32,404 nt of DNA from positions 234,946 through 267,349 of the forward strand of contig MNCI01010715.1 of the NCBI GenBank assembly GCA_015680685.1, given 5' to 3'. Positions 11,015 to 20,898 of the stretch are shown piece by piece; position 1 is the first letter of the stretch, and the number at the start of each line of letters is the position of its first letter. The notes under the pieces were generated by a model, which saw nothing but the letters and a program-made list of their open reading frames with translations, was not told where the DNA came from and made no database searches. This DNA comes from Gnetum montanum (taxonomy: Eukaryota > Streptophyta > Gnetopsida > Gnetales > Gnetaceae). The translations under genes and the position numbers were made by a program.

Positions 11015-12180
11015 ATGAATGCATTATATCCGGACAAGAAGACCTCTCTGTGGGTTCTGTTCTTGCTCTGCTGCTGGGTTTTTTGCCAGGCTGCTGAGGA
11101 TGAAGAAAAATCAGCCTTGCTGTGTTTTAAAAGCGGAATTTCAATGGACCCATCCAAAGCACTAGGGTCTTGGGACCCTTCCGATCGTTCGCCCTGTAAT
11201 TGGAGTGGCGTAACCTGCAATAAAGATGGCAATGTGGAGAAAGTCATTCTGCAGGGCAAAAATCTCTCCGGCATTGTGTCCTCCGAGTTAAGCAAACTGT
11301 CACACTTGCGGACGCTGTCCTTGCCTGCTAATAATTTTGGGGGCGAAATTCCTCCTCAGCTTGGGGAGCTTGCTGCGCTCTGGAAGCTCAACTTTAGCGA
11401 CAATGCCTTCACTGGTTCGATTCCGCTTGAGTTGGGGAACTTGTCGAATTTGCGCTTGCTAGATTTGTCGGGTAATTTTCTCTCTGGGACCATACCAAGC
11501 TCAGTTTTCAGCTTATGTGGCAGATTGCGTTACATCGATTTGTCTAATAATAACTTATCTGAAAGTATTCCGCAAGAAATTGCTCAATGTGAAAGACTCG
11601 AAGGTGTAGATTTTTCCTTTAACAATCTTGAGGGTAACTTTCCTCTTCAGATATGCAGTCCTCTTCCCATGTCTTATATCTCGCTAAACCATAATAGATT
11701 TACTGGGGTCTTGCCCAGCCAGTTGCAAAGTTGCCAAAACGTTGAAACTTTGGATCTGGGAAGTAATCGTTTTACGGGGAGCCTTTTCCCAGGCCTTTTA
11801 GCGTTGCCGAAGCTGAAAAACCTTAATATTTCTAATAACAGCTTCTCAGGCGAAATCCCCGTAGTGATCAAATGTGTCAATGTTCAAGAAATTTATCTTT
11901 CTTCTAACAATTTAACAGGCAGGATTCCTTCAAGCATCGAATCCTGTAAAAAGCTTAAGGTTCTTGATTTGAGCAGCAATGCAATCACTGGAAACATTCC
12001 TCTCGAGATAGGAAATCTGACTCAGTTATCTGCACTCAGGCTTGGTGAGAATGGTATCGCTGGTGCCATACCCTATGAGATTGGCAAGGTCGAGCTTCTT
12101 CAGATTCTTGACCTGCACAGTTTACAGTTGTCAGGCCCTATTCCTACAGTGCTTTCCAATTTCAGATTCCTATTAGAACT
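11015..12180 (+). other. Exon 1 of the receptor kinase: signal peptide, cap and first 13 LRRs
   Basis: The exon ends at GAACT just before GTAAGT, leaving two bases of a Leu codon (phase 2). It covers residues 1-388. An in-frame TGA just upstream of ATG 10934 limits any N-terminal extension within this exon. The thirteenth repeat has LHSLQL instead of the usual xxNxL asparagine; the Arabidopsis relative, as I recall it, also deviates there. Confidence 0.88.
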
Positions 12181-13820
12181 GTAAGTGACCGTTTATGGCA
12201 GTCTTTTTCTTAATTGAAAATTCAATCAGTGCCTAGGTTTCGTCGGTTTATGCCAAGTAAAATTTTATAGTCAGATTTCACTGTAAGTTCTGTTGAAGTT
12301 GTATTCAGTTTTTCGTTTGATATAATGTGGTGCTATGCAGTGATCTTTCAGGGAATAATCTGGAAGGAGGAATACCAGAGAAGATCTACAACAGCACATA
12401 CTTATGCCGGCTGGATCTTAGCAAGAATAGAATAAATGGCAGCATTCCAAAGACGATTGGTTTTTTAACGCATTTAAGCTACCTCGATTTGTCCAACAAT
12501 TCTCTATCAGGATACATTCCTTCATCTTTAGGCGACATGACCAGGTTAAATTATTTTAACGTTTCTTACAACAAGCTGCAAGGGCCAATTCCAGATAATC
12601 CTGTCATGAGAAAGTTTGGCATTCGATCTTTCATTGGCAATCCTTCATTGTGTGGATCTGAAGTAGACACAGCGTGTATTTTTTCTGCACCGGCTCCGGC
12701 GCCATCATCAACTGAAAAAATTCAGAAAACTAGTGAAAAATTGACGGTGTCTGCAATAATTGCCATAGTTGCAGCTGCAGTAATAGCTCTGGGAGTGGTC
12801 ATAATTACCGTGATGAATGTGAGGGCTCTTCGGAGAAAAAGGTCCGAATTGCTCGTCTTTGAAAGCACGCCTCCTTCACCCGATTCCCACTCAATTATTG
12901 GGAAACTTGTTCTCTTCAGCAAGAGCCTTCCATCCAAGTACGAAGATTGGCTAGCAGGGAATAAAGCTCTGCAGGATAAAGAATGCCTGGTAGGGGAGGG
13001 TGTCATCGGGACTGTTTACAGGGCCTCTTTTGAAGGGGGAATCACAATCGCAGTTAAAAAGCTAAATACTTTGGGGAAAATCAAGTCCCAAGAGGAATTT
13101 GAACAGGAAATTGGCCGCCTAGGAAATCTTAGGCACCCTAATCTTGTAGCCTTTCAGGGTTATTACTGGTCATCTACAACACAGTTGATTTTGTCTGAAT
13201 TTGTATCAAACGGAACTCTGTATCATCATCTGCACGAATCTGGTCCAGCTCATACAGCTTTATGCTGGGGAAGACGCTTCAAAATTGCCCTTGGAACTGC
13301 CAGAGCGCTGGCTTACCTGCACCATGATTGTCAGCCTCCCATACTTCACTTTGGCATAAAGTCCACCAATATTCTTTTAGATGAGGATTTTGAACCACGG
13401 GTATCAGATTATGGTCTTGGAAAGCTGTTGCCTTTGCTGGATTCCTACCTCTCTAGTGGGAAATTTCACAACTCTGTTGGGTATGTTGCACCAGAAATTG
13501 CCAATCAGAGTTCCAGGCTAACAGAGAAATGTGATGTCTACAGTTTTGGAGTGGTTCTGTTGGAGCTGATCACAGGAAAAAGACCAGTTGAAAGTGTTAA
13601 TTCGGAAGTTGTTATTCTTTGTGATTATGTGAGGTCTGCTGTGGAACGAGGAGCTGCTGCGGCATGCATCGATCCAAGATTGCATAGAGTTCCTGCGAAT
13701 GACGTCATGCAGGTTTTGAAGCTAGGGCTTATGTGCACATATCAGACACCTTCCAGGAGGCCCAGCATGGCTGAAATAGTTCAGGTTTTTGAGTCCATAA
13801 ATTTCAATTCGGATGTGTAG
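11015..13820 (+). CDS. LRR receptor-like kinase, probable pseudokinase (At1g12460 type)
   Basis: This is a two-exon gene (11015-12180 and 12341-13820) encoding 881 aa, a single-pass plasma-membrane receptor. The order is: signal peptide (about 8-27), LRR N-terminal cap with CNWSGVTC (61-68), about 17 plant-type 24-residue LRRs (74-482), a Cys-pair cap (493, 501), a Pro/Ala/Ser linker, TM helix (523-547), basic stop-transfer RALRRKR, then the kinase. Present are the Gly loop GEGVIGTV (607-614), Lys628, helix-C Glu645, DYG (745-747), APE (772-774), Asp787 and Arg862. HRD is replaced by HFG (725-727), so the catalytic Asp is missing while Lys729 and Asn732 remain. ATG 11015 gives a short signal-peptide n-region and an A at -3; in-frame ATGs at 10994 and 10934 would add 7 or 27 residues. 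Length and the IIGKLVLFSK..LPSKYEDW juxtamembrane segment match Arabidopsis At1g12460 (recalled, 882 aa). The ligand is unknown. Confidence 0.93.
12181..12340 (+). other. Intron of the receptor kinase gene (160 bp)
   Basis: The donor is GTAAGT and the acceptor is TGCTATGCAG, both canonical. The phase-2 junction rebuilds a Leu codon inside an LRR (the FLLELDLSGN segment) with perfect repeat spacing. In-frame TAA at the donor and the lack of LRR sequence inside confirm that it must be removed. Confidence 0.93.
12341..13820 (+). other. Exon 2 of the receptor kinase: last LRRs, TM and kinase
   Basis: The exon begins inside LRR 14 and ends at TAG 13818-13820. The whole transmembrane and kinase part is encoded without a further intron. 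The kinase C-terminus RRPSMAEIVQVFESI is typical for the family, so the protein is complete. Confidence 0.9.
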
Positions 13821-14250
13821 AGAGCAAAATTTTTTTTGCAGTGTGCATTCATTTTTCTCTCAAAGCAGCATTATTTTTTGTATTATCCAAGTGAATATTC
13901 TTTTATGCAAGGACAACATTATTTTCTTTTTGTATTATCCAATTGAATATTCTTTTATACAAGGACAGGTTGCTTCTTTCGTGATCGAAGCTCCTCCTTC
14001 TATCCGTCCTCCCTGGACTTTTGCTTTTCTTTTGGAGAAAATTCTGTGGCTGTAAATTATGTTGGGACAGGGCATGGAAACAAAGCTGCGGGATTTTATA
14101 TTTTCTTTGCCAGAATTTTTCATTTCTGTATATACCTTCGCTAACATGCCAAGGATTGTGATAATGTAATCGAATAATTTTATTTTTTGGGATTTAATGA
14201 AGTTGCCTGTTCCTGAAGATAACATGTTTTTGCTGCATTCAAATTTGTCT
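13821..14250 (+). other. 3' untranslated region of the receptor kinase gene
   Basis: The region is T-rich and contains a tandem duplication at 13869-13968. A/T-rich stretches near 14160-14205 (GTAATCGAATAATTTTATTTT, then TTTAATGAAG) are plausible polyadenylation context, but there is no canonical AATAAA at a suitable place. The cleavage site cannot be placed from sequence alone. Confidence 0.4.
13869..13968. repeat. Tandem duplication of about 50 bp in the 3' UTR
   Basis: Units 13869-13916 and 13917-13968 both read CATTATTTT...GTATTATCCAA.TGAATATTCTTTTAT.CAAGGACA. They differ by a small indel and a few substitutions. The repeat lies 48 bp after the stop codon. Confidence 0.85.
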
Positions 14251-15276
14251 TCCTAGATATTTATCAGCTTCAACGATTCTCCGCATGCAGAGCAGGCCCC
14301 TTCCCGTGCCTTGTATTTTTTTAAAATAAGCAAAAAAATTATATTAATAAAATAAGATTTGAAGAACCTTCCCTGGAATGTTGTTAAGCCTGAAATACGG
14401 TAAGCGCATTGGCCCGAAGTATTAGCAGATGGGATAAGTATCTAATGACAATTGATAATGACTGAGATTATTGAACGTAGAAGCATAAGATTTCCCTTAA
14501 AAGAGATAATAGCTCCAAGCACATTTAGTTGACAAAGACATTCTGGAAGTTGCACAATTTTGTCATGCATTGTTCTCTAAAGTTCCGTAAGCTCGGCTCT
14601 TCTCTCTATCTTCTGCATCCTCTGGAATCTTTTTGCTTGGTACTTTATTGAATTTGTGGCGCAAAGTCTTCCTTGAACAACAATATTCTTACTTTCTGAC
14701 ACTGTAATCGGGCTGAATTGAAATGAAAACATTGATTGTCACTGTCATTGGGCATAAAGAGAAAAACTGTGCCGATCTTATTTCTGTGTTGTATCTGCAC
14801 CTTGCATGTAATTGTTGTATATTGTTAGAAGGTTCCCAATACTGACATTAAAATCAATAATCAATTTCCAGGAGGCTTGTGGTCCACGTTTTGGAGGTCT
14901 AAGCAAAGCAGCCATGGGCGTTGAAAAAGTGGGCGGTAAAAAAAGTGCCACGGATTTTGAACAGTATCGTTGATCCTGGGCCTAGGATTTTAATTAGGGC
15001 CCTTTCCAAAATCTGCATAGTAAACAAATTGCCTAAATTTCATTGCAGCTACAGTCTCACGGTACGTCTTTGCAAATTCCCAATTAAGGATTTGACAAGC
15101 AAGGTCCCAAGCGAATTGGACATGAGAATCCTCAAGAAGCATTCCAATTCATTGAATCTTTTTTGCATTTACAAAGAAAGGCCGTTGGTGCCCACTGCAT
15201 AGGGGGAAAGCTTTAAAAAGTTCACAGCAGAGGTCTCTGCAGGTATGGTCGGCATGCCATTTCCCTGTCACAATAA
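14251..15276. other. Intergenic stretch, nothing recognised
   Basis: Frames up to about 90 codons occur by chance. No family, RNA gene or terminal repeat was seen. If the minus-strand exon ending at 15277 is real, 14900-15276 would include its 3' UTR. Confidence 0.4.
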
Positions 15277-15399
15277 TTAAGTGGGCTGTGAATCCCCCCT
15301 CACCAACTCTTCCAAAGCAGCATCCTTTACATTTGCCAGCTGCACCGGATTCACGCCAGGCTTGCTTTTGAACCAACTCGACACAGCGTCTGACAGCTG
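15277..15399 (-). CDS. Possible last exon of an unrecognised minus-strand gene
   Basis: On the minus strand, a TGCAG acceptor-like site (ending at 15400) is followed by 40 codons and a TAA at 15279-15277. The peptide has protein-like composition: an amphipathic start (QLSDAVSSWF), a turn KPGVNPVQ, a predicted helix NVKDAALEELVR and a short polar tail. I do not recognise the family. The open frame extends further upstream to about 15510, so the exon start is uncertain. An alternative frame over the same bases is Cys-rich and less protein-like. It may be the C-terminus of a gene whose other exons lie at or beyond 15660-15900, or a gene fragment. Confidence 0.3.
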   Translation of the reverse strand, partial: QLSDAVSSWFKSKPGVNPVQLANVKDAALEELVRGDSQPT

Positions 15400-15659
15400 C
15401 TGCATTTTAAAGCTAGATAGAATCCACGCCTGTCTCGGTGTGTAATTAAGGTTTGAGTAAAAGAATAACTTTGCGGAGAAAGTATGGCTTGTATAATCCT
15501 CCCTGTTATTGATAATTTAATCTCATCCAGAAGGAGGAGAAGAGCGTTGTTTGCTTTACGGCTACTTCGACTGTTCAACGGTCATTGTTCTGTGATGTGC
15601 TCTGTTCTGCTCCAGAGCACAGCAGAGGAGTCAGGACGACATATCTTAGGATGCTTTAA

Positions 15660-15895
15660 ATGGACTTATATAACATTATTTGTAGACTGTTCGACTGCGT
15701 TGTTACTGTTTTTACTTCCAAATTTTGCGGTTCTTAGCCAATCCGGAGTGATGGGGCATTCTTCTTCTGTTTTTTTTTTTTTCAACCCAGAATCATTAGT
15801 GAGCTTCAGTGTTCTTATCAGATCATCCAAGCACATACTCGAACCATCCATACCTTGCCAATCAGTTTTCATGCCTATTTTGTCAATTGCGGGAT
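15660..15895 (-). CDS. Possible internal exon of the same minus-strand gene
   Basis: The minus strand encodes about 75 codons with plausible protein character: CLDDLIRTLKLTNDSGL, a KKKKTEEE charged stretch, then TPDWLRTAKFGSKN. It is bounded upstream by an in-frame TGA near 15905 and downstream by TAA at 15666. A donor at AATAAT|GTTATA (near 15674) would join in phase 0 to the exon at 15399. The poly-Lys part coincides with a poly-T run on the plus strand (15770-15782), so a cryptic intron edge or artefact is possible. The family is not recognised. No further exon was found before the SINE-like sequence at 16.2 kb. Confidence 0.28.
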
Positions 15896-16206
15896 CTGCT
15901 CAGCCGTCATCAGTGCGGGGGTATTAGGTATATCTGTTGTTTTTGTTAATGACAGCCCAACACGCACACGTTAATAGCTGAAAAGAATTGGCTCCCTAGT
16001 CACATCCGTATCCCCTCTGAGCCATTCTTATCTAATTAACTAATTTCTAGAACGGTCAATAAAACTTTCACCTTCAATTTGGTTGCGATCGTTTTTTGCG
16101 TATGGATTACCAACTACATGAAAGCATATTCAATTACGCAGCTTACGGAGCTCATTCTACGGTGGGTCCTAAAAGATTGGTAGAAGAGTGGAAGCCTAAT
16201 TTCTGT
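15896..16206. other. Intergenic stretch, nothing recognised
   Basis: It contains no convincing exon, RNA gene or repeat terminus. It separates the possible minus-strand exons from the SINE-like head. Confidence 0.35.
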
Positions 16207-16290
16207 GAGTAGCTATGCCTAGGATTGAACTTAGGTCTTCCACTTGATAAACAAGCACCTTCTCATTACTTCAAATGATAGTCTCTCTAT
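16207..16290 (-). mobile_element. tRNA-like SINE head (minus strand)
   Basis: On the minus strand, an A-box-like TAATGAGAAGGT (near 16267) is followed about 36 nt later by the B-box-like AGTTCAATCCT (complement of 16221-16231). The flanks of the B box pair as a short T-stem (CCTAA/CTAGG, four of five pairs). The layout and part of the sequence match the plus-strand copy at 4850-4925. Decay of the acceptor stem argues against a working tRNA gene. Confidence 0.4.
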
Positions 16291-16456
16291 TTTCAAATAA
16301 AGAAATGGAAAAAAGAAACTTAATTAAGGTTTATGGAAATGTTCATGAAATTTTGAATAAAATATTGGTTGTTGAAGTTATAAAAGGTAAAAAAAATTGT
16401 ATTTAACTTATAACATCCTCTTACCTTATCCTGGCAAGTAGGCATTACATATGGTT

Positions 16457-16615
16457 GAAGTCTTGGATGCATAAATGTTTTGACAAAGAAGTTATGATTG
16501 GAACTAGAATGCCAATGAAGCATAAGAAAATAGGATGTACTCTTGGGTGTGTATAGGTCTTGACAAGGAAGTTACGATTGAAATTAGAATGTCAATGAAG
16601 CATAAAAAATACAGG
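16457..16615. repeat. Tandem duplication of about 80 bp
   Basis: Units 16457-16534 and 16535-16615 share TCTTGG, TTGACAA.GAAGTTA.GATTG, TAGAATG.CAATGAAGCATAA and a closing A.AGG. They are imperfect direct copies in AT-rich DNA. Confidence 0.75.
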
Positions 16616-16949
16616 TAAAGGTTTGTGTTGAAACGATCTGAACCTATGGACAATGATAATATAAAATTAGTGATCAAAAATCAAGCAAAAAGAAATGGAG
16701 GCCTAAAGGAACCAAACTCATAAATCAAATGATCCAATTATACTAAAGTATAAGTTGAACCACGAATCTATTAATATGAAAAATGATATGAAACATGAAT
16801 GTGCCTACTATTAATAGCATAATCCAAAAGGAGAATGAGCATATAAATCTATCTCACATGAATATCATAAAACATAAGTGATAGGAAAAATCAACACAAC
16901 ATTAGAAACAATACAATCCACAAATATAGCAACACCTATGGTGCACTTG

Positions 16950-17775
16950 TGGCTTTGGCCAAAAAAATAAAATGATTGAAAATTGACACTGAATGATCCT
17001 TGACAAAGAGAATAGTTCATCAATTGACATGGACAATAGTTCCACGACATCACAATGAACATCTACAAGTTGCCAAAATGAAGGGAAACATCTAAAGCTT
17101 CCAAACACAAAACAAATGGCACAACTCACAAATTGACCATAATCAAGAAAAGACTCAAAATTTTTGCAAAAGCATGAAACTTATTAGGACCATTAACAAG
17201 ATTATCATAATGGCATCACATTATCATCAAAACATGCAATACCCTTATTTGAAACATGGAAAATCTGGAATCAAAACAAAGCGCTCATTTTCCTAAAATC
17301 CTCATAACACTTCCAAATACAAAAGTCACATGCGTGAAAAATAGCTTACAAAATCCATACATTGCTATCCATGCAAGCAATACCTAAACCCAAAAATATT
17401 AAATGCTCATAGGTAAATCTAAGAAAAACTCACGACTTTATTGATATTACACAAACTTACTAAATTGGAAAATACATGAGAAAGTACCAAGAATTCTTAC
17501 TTATCTAAGATGCATAAAAATTGAGACTATGGACACATGTATAGCCACACACAATCTCAACAGTACAAATTAATGATCATACAAGCAAAATCCACCACAA
17601 TGAGTCTCCAATTTGGCAAAGCTTTCACTTCCAATTGATGGATGTTAGTAATGCACATTGAATGGATTCATAAGATTTCCAATATGGAAATTATGTTGTT
17701 TTAACCTTGAGCAAAACTAAGAGTTTCTAAAATAAAAGCCAAGAATTGCCAATCTAATCCTTCTCTCACAAAAAA
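16950..17775 (-). mobile_element. Inverted copy of the chromovirus LTR
   Basis: The minus strand from about 17775 down to 16950 is collinear with the plus strand at about 31385-32190, inside the LTR that starts at 30907. Shared landmarks in order include TTTTTTGTxAGAGAAG, GGCTATACATG, GTATTGCTTGCATGGA, TGATGCCATTATGAT, ATGGTCCTAAT, GTTCATTGTGATG/GGTCATTGTGATG and ACCA.AAGTG-type ends. By eye the copies are clearly homologous but well diverged. It is probably a separate insertion of the same LTR family in the opposite orientation, ends not resolved. Confidence 0.7.
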
Positions 17776-17781
17776 GACCTA

Positions 17782-17798
17782 GACCACAAGTTGTGGTC
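17782..17798. repeat. Palindrome GACCACAA-G-TTGTGGTC
   Basis: Perfect 8-bp arms surround a single central G. Related CACAAGTTGTGGTG (about 17929) and GACCACAAGTTATGGTC (about 32211) lie in or next to the same LTR family. Confidence 0.7.
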
Positions 17799-17799
17799 A

Positions 17800-18509
17800 C
17801 CTGAAAAACCCTAATTTTTGTTTTTTGTCTCTATTTTTGCATTTCTACATAATTACAACATATGTCATGGTCAGAGCCAAAGTGTTGTTTTCAACACCTT
17901 GTGATGCTAGCGAGATTTTGAGGTTCATCACAAGTTGTGGTGAGGGTCATGATGAGGATAATTTTGCTATTTTTGAGTCCTCTTTGTTGTTGGAATTGAG
18001 CCAAATGAGTTTTGAATCTTGAAGAAAATGCTTTGTTCTGCATTGTACAAATGTCAATTGCTTGTTGTGCTTATCTTAAAAGTCATAGTTGAGTCTTGTC
18101 ATGTTTACTTGGTTGAATAATGAGTCTCTATCTTCAACACTAGTTTGTGTGTCTTGTTTGACTATGTGAATGCATGTTAGAAGGAGCGAGCACTGAGTTG
18201 TCTAACTGGTTGGTGATGGGCATCCTAGATGGCATGGATTTTCCCTCACATTAAGATGTATCTATAAGGATCTTGTTGGAGCCCCATCCTATAGGAGAGG
18301 AGGAAAATTTAGTTTTCCATTGGCACTTTATACCTTCAAAACATTAGAGGCTTTACTAGGTAACTCTAATACCAATGTTTATTTTTTGAATAGGGGGTTT
18401 GGATGTACCACTAAGACCGGTTAAGATTAAAATGAATCTATGCATATGGTAGTAAATGATAATTGATTTAAGAAATTGAATGAGCATACATGTCAATGAA
18501 TTTACAAAA
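17800..18509. other. Retroelement-like DNA without clear landmarks
   Basis: A 65-codon frame at 17825-18022 has no recognised family. The rest is low in landmarks. It is bounded on the right by the target duplication of the solo LTR. Confidence 0.35.
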
Positions 18510-18963
18510 TGTTGATGCGAACATCACCCATGCTAGGCATGGGGTCATGATCAACTAGTCTAATCCCCTAGCATTGAGCACAAAGAAAGTTAATTTGTAC
18601 AAGCACATCTTGGGGCCCAATTCATAATGGCAAGCTTGTGACGGTTGTTACATTGCCATGCCATGATGGCATGGACATAACGACTCAAGTGGTGTAGAAC
18701 ATGGGTTACGTAATAACCATAGAGATGGCGTAATTGACGGTGGTGGTGTCAAGAGTTACATGTGTTACAGGAGTTACGTTGATGGTAATTGATGGTGGTG
18801 GAGAATGTGGTGGAAGTTATGTTTGGGTGGTGCTAGGAGTTACGTGCAGTGGTGGCGTAATCAACGACGTGGCAGTCCTAGGCTTTACGAAAGTTGCATA
18901 ATGGCCCAAGTGGTACGTGTAACTGATGTAGGACGTGGGCATTTAAACACCTTGACGAGTGGC

Positions 18964-18970
18964 TATAAAA
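18964..18970 (+). promoter_or_regulatory. TATA box of the solo LTR
   Basis: TATAAAA is preceded by GACGAGTGGC and followed by GCGAAAGAGC. It sits in a GC-richer part of the LTR, suitable for the U3/R boundary. Confidence 0.45.
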
Positions 18971-19344
18971 GCGAAAGAGCAAACATTGTGGGGGCAGAAG
19001 GGGGTGGCCTCCTTTCTCTCTGGCATGGGGACATGGTGCCAAATGGTGTGTAGCACTTATAGCCTCCCCTCTCTCTCTTGGAGCAGCAGGGTGTGCTACA
19101 GACGGTTGCAAGGGGAAGTAGCAAACTCTTAGCACCAATGGAAGGGCTGAGCAACAGGTGGTAGGAAAATCATCTATTGAGGACTCCCCTTTCTAGAGGA
19201 AACTAGCAGATGGTGGTTTCTCTTTCTTTGGCATATCATCATCGGCCAACCTCTCCCCTCTTCGATAGGACACGTGATGGTGGCAATTGTGACAAAAATG
19301 GCAATGACATGGTGGCAGATAGTGAGTAGCACATGTAGCCTCTT

Positions 19345-19524
19345 CTCTCTCTCACTAGGGCTAACCTCTCTCACATTGGGGACCAACCTCTCTCTCATCA
19401 GGCCCAATCTCTCTCTCACATTGGGGGCCAACATCTCTCTCATCGGGGCCAAGCCTCTTTCACATTGGGGGCCGACATCTCTCTCATCGGGGCTAGTCTC
19501 TCCCTCATTGGGGTCCAACCTCTC
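19345..19524. repeat. CT-rich minisatellite with a CACATTGGGG / CATCGGGGCC unit
   Basis: About eight imperfect units of about 22 bp alternate CTCTCTCACATTGGGGGCCAA and CTCTCTCATCGGGGCCAA. The array lies within the solo LTR, downstream of its TATA box. The minus-strand frame across it encodes a repetitive Arg/Glu-rich peptide, which I take as a by-product of the array. Confidence 0.75.
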
Positions 19525-20146
19525 GTCTCTTTGATAGCGCGCATGGTAGATAGAATGACATGCACACTAGGAAATAGATGCTATGAATGATGTGTTTGCA
19601 ACACATAGAGCGGACAGCAGTGGCATCTCTCTCTCCCTCTCTCTGCAAATCTGAACCAGTGACTGTAGCAAGGTTTGCTCTTTTTTCCTCTCTTTGGCAA
19701 TGGTGAAGCTGCAACAAGTGGCCTCCCTGTTTTTTCTAGCATCAACGGTAGGTTGCATGGTAGGCGATGGCAAGGCGTGTGGTGGTGGAACGCCGGACAG
19801 ATCTCTCTCTCTCCCTCTCTCGTCGGCTATGAGTAGTGTCAACTATGACAACGTCTGCAATGACGAGATGGCACGAATAGATGGTAGCAATGAGGGAGTG
19901 GGAAAAAATTTAAATTTTCTTACTACCTACTGTGTTTTCATGAAGTCTTGAATTTCAAGACAGTTGTTCAATTTGAATTCTCCCAAGTTTTTAGTTTAAT
20001 TTATTTTGTTTTGAAACATCACATGGCCCTCTTCAGTTGAGACTATTCCTGGGTTTCTGGACCCATATAGGAGGTGCCCTAAGCAATAGACTCCTCAAAC
20101 AAGTTTTTTCCCTGGTGTTGGTGTGTCCAAAATTTATGCATCAACA

Positions 20147-20898
20147 CATAATACATTAAGTGCATGCATGCTAGCCTCCTAGTTCATGTGTTTATAGAGT
20201 TGATGGGGTGGAGAATGTGCTTGCTTGCAATTGGTCCTTTCTTGATGATATTTTATTATACTATGCTAGATGATGTATGTTGTGTGAGCTAACATGTGCT
20301 TTTAGGTTGTAATGCCTTTGCCTAGTTCTTCATCATGAATACTTATCCTTGGATAATCTGAAGATTGTGTCAAGGTTTCTCACTCAGTCTTATACTAACT
20401 CCCACTCTTAATTTTAGGTCATTGGGACTAGGAGGAGTAAGAGTACTATGAGACACTATTTTATGTATTAATAGCTTATTTATTTATTTTTCAGTCACAA
20501 ACTGATACTTGCTATTTCATATTTGGATTATGCATATCTATTAGATAGATTCTATATTAAATCATTGCTATTAGATGGACATTATATGTTGGACATAATA
20601 TTTATTATCCTATTCTATTTGGATATTATCATGGATTGTAGTAGATGTTTATGGCATTTCATATACAGATGTTGGTTATTTATGGTTTAATTTGGTTGTT
20701 GTTTTCTTATATTATATTGTTAGTTCATGTTCCATTTATTTCTCTTTTGGTCATCATGTCATGTGTTTCCTTTTGTCAAATCTTCTACACTTTGTTATTC
20801 ATTTCATTAGTTTTACTTCTTGCCATGACCTAGGATTTTAGGGCTTTAACTCAATGTAATGCTTTATTGTCTTGGGTTAGATAGGAGGGTGTTACAAG
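20147..20898. other. AT-rich DNA, possible minus-strand LTR ending at 20896
   Basis: No coding family is seen. The right edge on the minus strand reads TGTAACACCCTCC from 20896, a start shared by many chromovirus LTRs, and it abuts integrase sequence. It may be one end of another element inserted in the chromovirus, or the site of a deletion. The other end was not located. Confidence 0.35.

Larger units (their letters stand above)
18510..20146 (+). mobile_element. Solo LTR, 1637 bp, termini TGTTGATGC / GCATCAACA
   Basis: The left end TGTTGATGC (18510-18518) and right end GCATCAACA (20138-20146) are perfect 9-bp inverted repeats in the TG...CA form. The flanking 5-mers CAAAA (18505-18509) and CATAA (20147-20151) match at four of five bases, fitting a mutated target duplication. 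A TATA box at 18964-18970 lies 454 bp in. No gag or pol motif is inside and no second copy is in the window, so a solo LTR left by recombination is the simplest reading. Orientation is taken from the TATA box. Confidence 0.75.

Noticed and set aside
15484-15927. 147-codon plus-strand frame
   Set aside because: The opposite strand has the more protein-like peptides, and the plus frame encodes poly-Phe across the poly-T run.
17825-18022. 65-codon plus-strand frame as a small gene
   Set aside because: Short, no recognised family, embedded between retroelement sequences.
19174-19518. Minus-strand frame with a repetitive Arg/Glu-rich peptide
   Set aside because: The peptide repeat is explained by the CT-rich minisatellite read in one frame, inside a non-coding solo LTR.
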